From positions 298-23,656 of the forward strand of contig DAXZ01000045.1 in the NCBI GenBank assembly GCA_002506665.1: DNA of 23,359 nt. Direction: 5' to 3'. The translations under genes and the position numbers were made by a program. The DNA comes from Nitrosopumilus sp. UBA526. Lineage in GTDB: Archaea > Thermoproteota > Nitrososphaeria > Nitrososphaerales > Nitrosopumilaceae. The notes beneath the pieces are model-generated. The model saw only the letters and a program-made list of their open reading frames with translations, was not told the DNA's origin and ran no database searches. Shown here piece by piece: positions 6,734 through 13,531 of the stretch. Numbering within the stretch: position 1 is the first letter of the stretch; each line of letters begins with the position of its first letter.

Positions 6734-6794
6734 CTTCTTGGATTTATTATAAATAAAAGTTACACTAGTCCCCGGTTTTTGCCTCATACTTTGC
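6734..6794 (-). repeat. smORF-cassette promoter repeat, copy 3
   Basis: Same segment with four G instead of seven (a 3-nt difference), GACTAGTGTAAC and TTTATTTATAATAAATCC. It drives cassette a. Copies 1-2 and 2-3 are about 186 and 200 bp apart. Confidence 0.8.
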
Positions 6795-7135
6795 CTTGGC
6801 CGTCTCAATTTACCTAATCTCATCAGATGACAGCGGGTCAGAACTAGTGTGTCTAGTGTAATGCTACGAATCTTGATAACGATGACTTTGCCTGAATAAT
6901 ATAATATTCAATACTGGTATCTTTGTCACTAAATGACAGCATATTCGTTTCTTACCAAACAAGGAGATGCATCTTGTATCATTTACTTGACTACATTTCA
7001 ATAAAACACTTTAAGAGTTTCAACAAAAGGCAACTTTATCAAAGTTTCGGTAGAACCTTTAAAACGGCAATGACTTTTTTTTTAACCCCATTACCTACAG
7101 CATAAATATTCATTTTGGCAGATGATATCTTTGGT
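6795..7135. other. gene-poor AT-rich spacer
   Basis: I see no supportable gene. A 60-codon frame from a TTG at 6923 has unlikely composition and no promoter. The bases beside copy 3 (6795-6870) contain extra CTAGTGT motifs and may be a worn further cassette. An octa-T run sits near 7077-7084. Confidence 0.4.
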
Positions 7136-7351
7136 TTAGATGGAAATTTCTAGATAATTAGACTTGGCAAATTTTTTGAATTCCTCAAAAGACTGCTTGA
7201 TTTTTGGTATTTCATAACTAGCCAAGTACAACAGTTGCAGTATCTGCCATCTATCTTTACAAAACAAATAATCATGTATCTCTGAGCAACTTTGGCAGAT
7301 TAGGCACAAATGCGGTTCTATCCGAGTCTCAATATGGGTATATGGGCCCAC
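7136..7351 (-). pseudogene. probable Fur-family regulator remnant (zinc/dimerisation part only)
   Basis: A 71-residue frame whose first part, I-E-T-R-I-E-P-H-L-C-L-I-C-Q-S-C-S-E-I-H-D-Y, matches the pattern of the Fur/PerR second domain (R-x-E/D...H-x-x-hydrophobic-C-x-x-C-G-x-I-x-D-F/Y). The winged-helix half that should precede it is missing: the frame opens inside the 3' end of the tRNA-Val gene. The conserved Gly after the CXXC is Ser and the usual His cluster is reduced. The last 40 residues do not resemble the family. It has no promoter of its own. I read it as a truncated, decaying gene; a real small zinc protein is the alternative. Confidence 0.35.
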
Positions 7352-7417
7352 GGGGATTTGAACCCCGGATCTTCGCCGTGTAAGGGCGACGTCATAACCG
7401 ACCTGGACTATGAGCCC
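7343..7417 (-). tRNA. tRNA-Val (anticodon UAC)
   Basis: On the minus strand the acceptor arm GGGCTCA pairs with TGGGCCC (one G-T), the anticodon stem TCGCC/GGCGA closes the loop CTTACAC (anticodon TAC, 7380-7382), and the T arm is CGGGG-TTCAAAT-CCCCG. The discriminator base is A and CCA is not encoded. No intron. A TTTAAA element (7442-7447) centred 27 nt upstream serves as TATA box, shared in mirror fashion with the divergent glycosyltransferase gene. Confidence 0.95.
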
Positions 7418-7441
7418 AAAAACCTAGCTTGCTAAAATCCA

Positions 7442-7447
7442 TTTAAA
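7442..7447. promoter_or_regulatory. palindromic TATA (TTTAAA) between tRNA-Val and the glycosyltransferase gene
   Basis: A 6-bp palindrome 27 nt from the tRNA 5' end (7417) and about 33 nt from ATG 7478. It can be read in both directions and is the only good TATA candidate in the gap. Confidence 0.45.
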
Positions 7448-7477
7448 CTTTGAGACAATCTAGAAATTTGATCAAAA

Positions 7478-8515
7478 ATGAGAAAAACCATGAACATCTC
7501 TTTCTTCTCTAGTCCTATAGGACTAGGTCATGTCACTCGAGACATAGCAATTACAAACAACCTCAAGAACATATCTACAAACTTTGTTACAGGAAGTGCT
7601 GCTGCAAAACTTCTCAAAAGACTCGGCTATACAGTACAAGACGTATACAGTCCACCCTCATTTGTTGTCAAGAAAGGAACGCTAAAGAATCCCGCAAGGT
7701 GGCTTTGGAGCTATTACAAGTACTATAGAGACTGCAAAGCGATATCAAAAAAAATTATCCAAAAAGACAACCCAGATCTGATAATCAGTGATGAGGACTT
7801 TGCATCACTAACTGTCGCACAAGAGATGGGGATTCAGACTGTATTAATTACAGATGTCCTAGAGACCCACTTTACTAAAGGACTAGCATCACTTGTTGAG
7901 AAGAAAATGAACAAGTCGATGCAAAAGATTATCGACAAATGTGATGCCGTTATTCTGCCTGAGACAGGCAAAGACGAACACAATATGAAACATGTAGGGC
8001 CCATAGTCCGACAGACAAACTATACAAGAAAAGAACTGCGAAAGAAATTCTCTTTTGAAAAAAATACCATAGTGATATCTGTCGGTGGCACTAATGCCGG
8101 CGCATTTCTGATTCAAAGTGTAATAGACGCTATCTCAAAAATCAACCAAGACATTCATACAGTTCTAGTATCAGGCCCTGCAGTAAACACAGAGTTTGCA
8201 AATGTCAGAAACCTGGGATTTGTAGATAATCTGCACGAGTTAATCTATGCCGCAGACGTGCTAGTATCGCTTGCAGGACGATCAACAATCGATGAGGCCA
8301 ACTCGTATGGCACCCCTGCAATATTCATACCAATCAAGGGGCATTTTGAGCAAGAAGACAACGCAAAGAAACAAGGGTTTGTCTTTGAGGATATCTACAG
8401 ACTAGAGGAATTAATATTGGAAAAACTAGCCGAGCCAAGACATCAGACTAGTACAGGTGGCGCAAGAAACGCATCAGAAATAATCCAAAAACTGCTATCT
8501 CAATCAAATGCTTAA
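7478..8515 (+). CDS. GT28/MurG-like glycosyltransferase
   Basis: A 345-residue GT-B fold glycosyltransferase, cytosolic or membrane-peripheral. The N-terminal domain opens with F-F-S-S-P-I-G-L-G-H-V-T-R-D, the glycine-rich loop of the MurG/MGDG-synthase group. Near residue 100, D-L-I-I-S-D-E-D-F follows the first Rossmann core. The C-terminal domain has I-V-I-S-V-G-G-T-N-A-G (about 198-208) and the nucleotide-sugar site S-L-A-G-R-S-T-I-D-E-A (about 265-275), then G-T-P-A-I-F-I-P. The acceptor is unknown; in archaea such enzymes act on lipids, surface glycans or N-glycan precursors. ATG 7478 is preferred; ATG 7490 is an alternative. Aspartate kinase follows after 30 nt. Confidence 0.8.
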   Translation: MRKTMNISFFSSPIGLGHVTRDIAITNNLKNISTNFVTGSAAAKLLKRLGYTVQDVYSPPSFVVKKGTLKNPARWLWSYYKYYRDCKAISKKIIQKDNPDLIISDEDFASLTVAQEMGIQTVLITDVLETHFTKGLASLVEKKMNKSMQKIIDKCDAVILPETGKDEHNMKHVGPIVRQTNYTRKELRKKFSFEKNTIVISVGGTNAGAFLIQSVIDAISKINQDIHTVLVSGPAVNTEFANVRNLGFVDNLHELIYAADVLVSLAGRSTIDEANSYGTPAIFIPIKGHFEQEDNAKKQGFVFEDIYRLEELILEKLAEPRHQTSTGGARNASEIIQKLLSQSNA

Positions 8516-8545
8516 TAGAAGGCCATCTGATCTTGATAAAATACT

Positions 8546-9952
8546 ATGACTAGGCTAATAATCGCTAAATTTGGCGGTAGCGCAATAGGCAATGGCGGAA
8601 AAACCATTCCAAAAATCATTCAACGAATCACAAATCTGACAGCAGACTCCAAAGTCATTGCAGTCTTTTCAGCGCCACTTGATGAGAACAAGCGCTCACT
8701 GACTGATATTGTCTTGGAGCAGGGTAGAAACGCACAAAATGGTAAAAGACCGTCTCTAGATGTAGTACGTTTAACATATCAAAAGATTCTAGAGATGGTT
8801 AATGAGGAACACAAAGACGACTGCATAAAGGAAATAAATTCCAATCTAGACAAAGCACAAAGAGCACTAGACAAGGCATTTAACAACAAGGAATTTGCAG
8901 ACGAGACCCGTTCTCAGGCATTGGCGTTCTCAGGTGAGATCCTAATGTCACATGTAATGACCTACATTCTAAGGAGCAATGATATAAAGACTGAATCTGT
9001 AAGGTTTGAGAACTGGCCAATTATTACTGATGAGAATATCGAGTTTACAAACTTTCTTGTAGCAGAATCAAGGGAAAAGGTAAAACATACTGCCAACCTA
9101 GTTGAGAACAATGCCGTAGTTACCATAGGGGGGTTTATCGGAAAGACAATAAACGGCATAACTACAACGTATGAGCGCGGTGGCTCAGACAGGACTGCAG
9201 CAGACTTGGGGATACTGTTTCATAAAAAATATGATACCAGTATAGACTTTGAGAAGGACAGTGCAGTCGTATCTGCTGATCCAAAAATTGTAAACTCTGA
9301 GCTGCGAGAGATCATACAGTTATCATACAACGAGGCAAGGCTTGCAGGAATGTTTGGAATGAAGATTCTAGACCCTATTGCAATCAAAGAAATTGTCGAG
9401 CACGGTGTGGACATACCCATAATTATTACAAACATGACAAACCCAGAAAAAACCACCACAATCAAACGTAGTTTGCAAGAACAAAAAGAGCATCCAATCA
9501 AGATAGTGACAGGACGAGAGAACTGTGCTATCTTTAGAATTGAGACTAGTGCTGTCCAAAAACTGTTGGCCTCGCTAGACAACGACAAGCGTTATAGCGA
9601 GTTTATCGTACTCTCACCGTTCATCAGAGACGGAATAAAGTTCTCTAGAATACTATTTCTAGACGGTGAATATGTCAAACGAAACGAAAAGTATCTGCTG
9701 GCATTTGACTCGCTTGCCACAATCACATACAACAGGGGAGTCATTACATTGATAGGAGACGAGATGTGGCGTGTTCAGCAGGTCGCTTCTAGGACTAGTG
9801 CAAGCATTGGTGCGTCTGGGCTGAACATCTTGAACATGGATGCGCAAGAGGAGACATCAAGGATAATCATAGTCGTAGAGGACACAGACAACAGCATTAC
9901 AAAGGCAATCCGGGCAATTCACCAAGAGATCTCAAAGATTAATTTTATCTAA
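8546..9952 (+). CDS. aspartate kinase
   Basis: A 468-residue aspartokinase (EC 2.7.2.4) that phosphorylates L-aspartate with ATP, the first step toward lysine, threonine, methionine and isoleucine. The amino-acid kinase domain starts with I-A-K-F-G-G-S (residues 6-12). Aspartate- and ATP-binding segments are G-G-F-I-G-K and Y-E-R-G-G-S-D-R-T-A-A-D-L (about 198-225). Residues from about 310 form the C-terminal regulatory part with ACT-like modules, which usually bind feedback inhibitors. The length fits a monofunctional enzyme. It lies 30 nt after the glycosyltransferase gene, probably in the same transcript; no other genes of this pathway are nearby. Confidence 0.92.
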   Translation: MTRLIIAKFGGSAIGNGGKTIPKIIQRITNLTADSKVIAVFSAPLDENKRSLTDIVLEQGRNAQNGKRPSLDVVRLTYQKILEMVNEEHKDDCIKEINSNLDKAQRALDKAFNNKEFADETRSQALAFSGEILMSHVMTYILRSNDIKTESVRFENWPIITDENIEFTNFLVAESREKVKHTANLVENNAVVTIGGFIGKTINGITTTYERGGSDRTAADLGILFHKKYDTSIDFEKDSAVVSADPKIVNSELREIIQLSYNEARLAGMFGMKILDPIAIKEIVEHGVDIPIIITNMTNPEKTTTIKRSLQEQKEHPIKIVTGRENCAIFRIETSAVQKLLASLDNDKRYSEFIVLSPFIRDGIKFSRILFLDGEYVKRNEKYLLAFDSLATITYNRGVITLIGDEMWRVQQVASRTSASIGASGLNILNMDAQEETSRIIIVVEDTDNSITKAIRAIHQEISKINFI

Positions 9953-9960
9953 TTTCTGGC

Positions 9961-9980
9961 ATATCAATAAAATTTGATAT
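9961..9980. terminator. small AT-rich hairpin between convergent genes
   Basis: ATATCAA and TTGATAT form a perfect 7-bp stem around a 6-nt loop, in the 29-bp gap between the ends of aspartate kinase and gatE. The position suggests a two-way terminator, but the stem is weak and archaea mainly use T-runs. Confidence 0.3.
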
Positions 9981-9981
9981 A

Positions 9982-11874
9982 TCAACTATCTCCTAGCCTC
10001 TCTTTGATGTATCTTAAAAGAAGCTCATTGATTGTCTTGCCAGATGCCTTGCCTCGCAGTTCCTTCATAGCGATTCCCATAAGCGGCCCTGCGGCCCTCT
10101 CTTTCTGATTCTCTATGATCTCTGCATTCTTGTATACAATATCTCTGATAATTCTCTCTAGGTCTTTTTCATTAACTGCTTCTATGGCTGCATTTCTCAT
10201 AGCTTCATCTATGCTCTTTGATCTGCCTGACATTATCTCGTCTAGTATTATCTCAACTGACTCTTTTGCAATCTTTTCATCTCCTAGCAACCCAAACAGT
10301 TCAAAGACCTCCTCGTCTCGTAACAAACCTGAATCCAATCCACGTCTCTCTAGACTCGTAATTGAGTAACAGAGAACTGATGCAACAAACGTTGGGTTTA
10401 CCTTGACTCTGCTGAGAATCTCTTCAAATAATTTCATATACTGTGAATCAAATATCTGCTCGGCAAGCTGCAAATTAATTCCATATTTCGTCTCTATCTC
10501 TTGTACAGAGTCATCCCATGATCTTGGTATGTTCTCTCTGATTTTTACTAGTTCCTTCTCTGTAATAATTATTGGTGCAATGTCTGTCTCTGGATACATT
10601 CTTGCAGCACCGGGTCTTGGCCTGAGAAATTTTGTCTCACCGGACTGTGTGGCAAGTCTGGTATCTGTTGGTATGCCATGATCCCGGATATACTCTATTC
10701 TTGACACTAGCTGCTCAGTTATCATGCAAACTTTATCTTCTGGGGCCGCCATAATCAGAAACGCATCATCTGCACCAATCTCTGAGTGTCTCTTCAAATT
10801 CTCCAGGTCTGACTCTGTTACTCCATAGTTGGGCAGCTCATCTGAATGAAAGACGCCGCCTATCCCAAAGAATCTTACCAACTCTGCGACCTCCTTTCCT
10901 AGCCTTATGCCCTCATGTGGTGAAAACCCAAATATTCCTGCCATATTTGTAAAGGATATGCAGACAATCCTCTGATTCTGCTTTATGGCATCTTGAATAA
11001 TCTTTGACTTGGATGCTGAAAACAATTCTGTTACGTCTATCCTGGCTTTGTCATCATAAACCCAGTCTCTTTGCTGTATCTTTTCTGAGATCTGCAACAG
11101 TCCATGCTGTCTCTTGGCCTCGTACTCGACAATCTTTTCTAGCTTGTCAAGCTGCTGTACTCCCTTTACCTCGATTACAACACCCCCGTTCTTAATTGAC
11201 ACATTGACATCTTGTCTTATCGAACCTAGTCCCCTCTTTACCCTCTTTGTGCTCCTCAAAACCCTTCCTAGGGACAGGGCAATCTTTCTTATCTCATCAG
11301 GTTTTACCTCAAAGGGCTCTGTTGCAATCTCAACTAGGGGCACTCCTAGACGTTCAAGGCCAAACTTTTTTACGGTTCCCTCCTCTCCCAATATCTTGGC
11401 GGCGTCTTCTTCTAGACAGATAGACTGGATTCCAATCCTTGTGTTATTTACATCAAAGTATCCCCCCTGTGAAATAAGCATGGTGCGCTGAAATCCCGTA
11501 GTGTTGGAACCATCAATTACAGTCTTTCTCATGGGATAAACTTCACTAAAGACACGTGACTTTAGTGCTAGTGCAATTATCAATGCAGTCTCCCTTGCAT
11601 CAGAGTCTAGCTCGTGTGGCGGTTCCTCGTCTTGTTCTACTAGACAACTGCTCTTTGAATCTGCATAGTATACCATTGTCTTTGATTTCGTACTCTCAAA
11701 GAGCGCTGCAGGATCAAACTCTCCCAACTCACTCTTTGATGCGCGCAACCTTCTCTGAAACTTTATCGAGTATTCCTCAGGTTCTACAGGTGTACAGTTG
11801 CAGAACAGCTTTTTGTTTGTAGCAAGCTGCTGGTGAATCTCTAGTCCCACTTTGATGCCTAAGTTTTTGTCCAT
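9982..11874 (-). CDS. gatE: glutamyl-tRNA(Gln) amidotransferase subunit E
   Basis: A 630-residue kinase/transamidation subunit of GatDE, which converts Glu-tRNA(Gln) to Gln-tRNA(Gln). The start G-I-K-V-G-L-E-I-H-Q-Q-L is the GatB/GatE signature, followed by K-L-F-C-N-C. Further support: D-G-S-N-T-T-G-F-Q-R-T (about 122-132) and E-E-D-A-A-K-I-L. A GatE-specific insertion resembling the aspartyl-tRNA synthetase domain occupies roughly residues 270-400, and the YqeY-like helical tail that grips tRNA occupies about 490-630, ending in the conserved G-K-A-S-G-K-T-I-N-E-L-L. The length is normal. ATG 11872-11874 lies 9 nt after the gatD stop, so the two subunits are co-translated. Implies no glutaminyl-tRNA synthetase. 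Confidence 0.96.
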   Translation of the reverse strand: MDKNLGIKVGLEIHQQLATNKKLFCNCTPVEPEEYSIKFQRRLRASKSELGEFDPAALFESTKSKTMVYYADSKSSCLVEQDEEPPHELDSDARETALIIALALKSRVFSEVYPMRKTVIDGSNTTGFQRTMLISQGGYFDVNNTRIGIQSICLEEDAAKILGEEGTVKKFGLERLGVPLVEIATEPFEVKPDEIRKIALSLGRVLRSTKRVKRGLGSIRQDVNVSIKNGGVVIEVKGVQQLDKLEKIVEYEAKRQHGLLQISEKIQQRDWVYDDKARIDVTELFSASKSKIIQDAIKQNQRIVCISFTNMAGIFGFSPHEGIRLGKEVAELVRFFGIGGVFHSDELPNYGVTESDLENLKRHSEIGADDAFLIMAAPEDKVCMITEQLVSRIEYIRDHGIPTDTRLATQSGETKFLRPRPGAARMYPETDIAPIIITEKELVKIRENIPRSWDDSVQEIETKYGINLQLAEQIFDSQYMKLFEEILSRVKVNPTFVASVLCYSITSLERRGLDSGLLRDEEVFELFGLLGDEKIAKESVEIILDEIMSGRSKSIDEAMRNAAIEAVNEKDLERIIRDIVYKNAEIIENQKERAAGPLMGIAMKELRGKASGKTINELLLRYIKERLGDS

Positions 11875-11883
11875 ATTGACAAC

Positions 11884-13170
11884 CTATGACAGTTCAGAAG
11901 CTATGCTATTTAGCATAATCTTTCTGGTTTCATCACTGTTTTTGGCGTATGCCGTTGCCCACATTGCCTTTACTAGTGCAGTCTCGGGAACCATGTCCTC
12001 TAGAGGAACTATTCCCAAATCAAGCAGGTCTCGGCCACTCTCATATACTGTCATTCTTACTCTGCCATCTATGCACTGGGAGGTCATTCCCATGAATATT
12101 CCTCTCTCTTGTGCCATCTTTACTGTATCGTACATGTCCCTGCCCACATGTCCTAGCCCGGTACCCTCAAAGATTATTGCCTTGTATCCAGAATCTATGA
12201 TGTTTTTTAAAATGTCAGAATCATATCCCGGATGATACTTTATCAGGGCAACTTTGTCATTTATCATTATCTTGGGATCAAATTTATCATCTGCAAAAAA
12301 ATTCCCTTTCATGTTATTGTGAACCGTATCATTTACCACCAAGAATGCCGGACTCCCACCAACCGTCTGAAACGCCCCTCTCTTGCTTGTGTGATTCTTT
12401 CTAACCCTTGTACCTATGTGACATGCAACTGTCTTGTCATTCTCGTCTTGGTGCATTACAACGTAAATCCCGTTTGTCTTGCATTCAGTCAAAAATCTTG
12501 CAGCTCCAATGAGATTTAATGCCGCATCTGATGATGCCCTGTCTGATGATCTCTGCGAACCTGCCAGTGCTATTGGAATTGGAAAACCTGCTAGTGCAAA
12601 AGAGAGATATGATGATGTGTAATGCATGGTATCCGTACCATGTGCAATTATAATTCCAGCATAGTCTGATTTATGGTACTCGCTTACTGCCTTGGCAATC
12701 TCAAGCCAGTGTCTGGGCATAATGTTTTCTGAATACTCTGAGAACAACACCCTTGTGTCAATGTTTGCAATTCCTGCAAGCTCGGGCACTGACGAATTCA
12801 ACTCTTCGGCAGTCAGTACCGGCGTAACTGCGCCTGTCCTGTAATCGACCTTGCTTGCAATGGTGCCGCCAGTTGATAACAGCAAGATTTTTGGCAGCGT
12901 GGCATCTCTTTTGATATCTGCATTCTTCTCTGTGGTCGTTTTTGCCTGCGGATTTTTTTTAATCTCTTTAATCTCTTTAATCTCAAGACCAACATTGTAT
13001 CCGCTCTTTAACTTTAAGACAATGTGTCTGTCATCGCCGTGCTCATATCTTGGCATAACTATGCCATGATATGCAATATCTGTCAAAATCCTCACAGAAT
13101 CCCCGACTGAAACCTGATTTGCCTTGAGAAACTCTAGCGAATTCCCGCCATATCCTGTATATTCTGACAT
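11884..13170 (-). CDS. gatD: glutamyl-tRNA(Gln) amidotransferase subunit D
   Basis: A 428-residue glutaminase subunit that releases ammonia for GatE. The N-terminal 95 residues are the small AnsA-like barrel that binds GatE, with a run of alternating K-E-I near residues 62-72. The L-asparaginase-type domain follows, with catalytic Thr in L-S-T-G-G-T-I-A-S (about 102-110) and the second catalytic triad part A-H-G-T-D-T-M (about 177-183); K-Y-H-P-G-Y and F-E-G-T-G-L-G-H occur later. All expected active-site elements are present. ATG 13168-13170 has a TATA region (TTAATAAAAT) 26 nt upstream, so leaderless. It is the first gene of the gatDE operon. Confidence 0.96.
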   Translation of the reverse strand: MSEYTGYGGNSLEFLKANQVSVGDSVRILTDIAYHGIVMPRYEHGDDRHIVLKLKSGYNVGLEIKEIKEIKKNPQAKTTTEKNADIKRDATLPKILLLSTGGTIASKVDYRTGAVTPVLTAEELNSSVPELAGIANIDTRVLFSEYSENIMPRHWLEIAKAVSEYHKSDYAGIIIAHGTDTMHYTSSYLSFALAGFPIPIALAGSQRSSDRASSDAALNLIGAARFLTECKTNGIYVVMHQDENDKTVACHIGTRVRKNHTSKRGAFQTVGGSPAFLVVNDTVHNNMKGNFFADDKFDPKIMINDKVALIKYHPGYDSDILKNIIDSGYKAIIFEGTGLGHVGRDMYDTVKMAQERGIFMGMTSQCIDGRVRMTVYESGRDLLDLGIVPLEDMVPETALVKAMWATAYAKNSDETRKIMLNSIASELS

Positions 13171-13189
13171 TTATGATGACTAGACTTGT

Positions 13190-13200
13190 TATTTTATTAA
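13190..13200 (-). promoter_or_regulatory. TATA box of gatDE
   Basis: Minus-strand TTAATAAAATA centred about 26 nt from ATG 13170. It lies just after the stop of the doubtful small frame at 13203. Confidence 0.5.
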
Positions 13201-13202
13201 AA

Positions 13203-13385
13203 CTAGCGTTCTACGAGATTTGCCGTATGTATTGTATGTGTTATCCCTGTCATTTCTCTCCTCATAGTAGATATTTCATCTATTCCTAACCTTGATTCCC
13301 ATTCAAGAGTAACTCCAACATCTAGACTGAGTTTCTCTGCAATGTGTGAAGGTATGTCCCAGATCCAGATTGATGGGTCTAACAA
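13203..13385 (-). CDS. doubtful small ORF or gene remnant, 60 aa
   Basis: A 60-residue frame from TTG 13383-13385; the frame itself stays open about ten codons further upstream. Composition is protein-like (W-I-W-D-I-P-S-H-I-A-E-K-L; L-E-W-E-S-R-L-G-I-D-E-I) but no family is recognised. There is no TATA box or clear start. An overlapping second frame, 13379-13486 from GTG, contains K-I-C-P-F-C-N-S-V, half of a zinc ribbon. The two together could be one frameshifted small gene. This is all I see in the 360-bp gap between cdc48 and gatD. Confidence 0.25.
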   Translation of the reverse strand: MLDPSIWIWDIPSHIAEKLSLDVGVTLEWESRLGIDEISTMRREMTGITHTIHTANLVER

Positions 13386-13531
13386 ATGGACGGCTGATCC
13401 AAAATGCCTCTTTGAACAGAGTTACAGAATGGGCAAATTTTCAATTTGGAGAAAATTTGTATTTCAGGCTTTGTTATGAATAGCACTCTGCAAGTTAACA
13501 AAACCAGTTCTACTGCAAATCTTGTATGAGA

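Noticed and set aside
6840..6900. Possible C/D sRNA around CGATGAC and CTGA
   Set aside because: C box poor, only one box pair, no terminal stem.
6923..7105. 60-codon plus frame starting with TTG
   Set aside because: No correctly spaced promoter and unlikely composition.
5945..7417. Integrated element bounded by a tRNA-derived attachment repeat
   Set aside because: No second copy of the tRNA-Val 3' end and no integrase gene found in the window.
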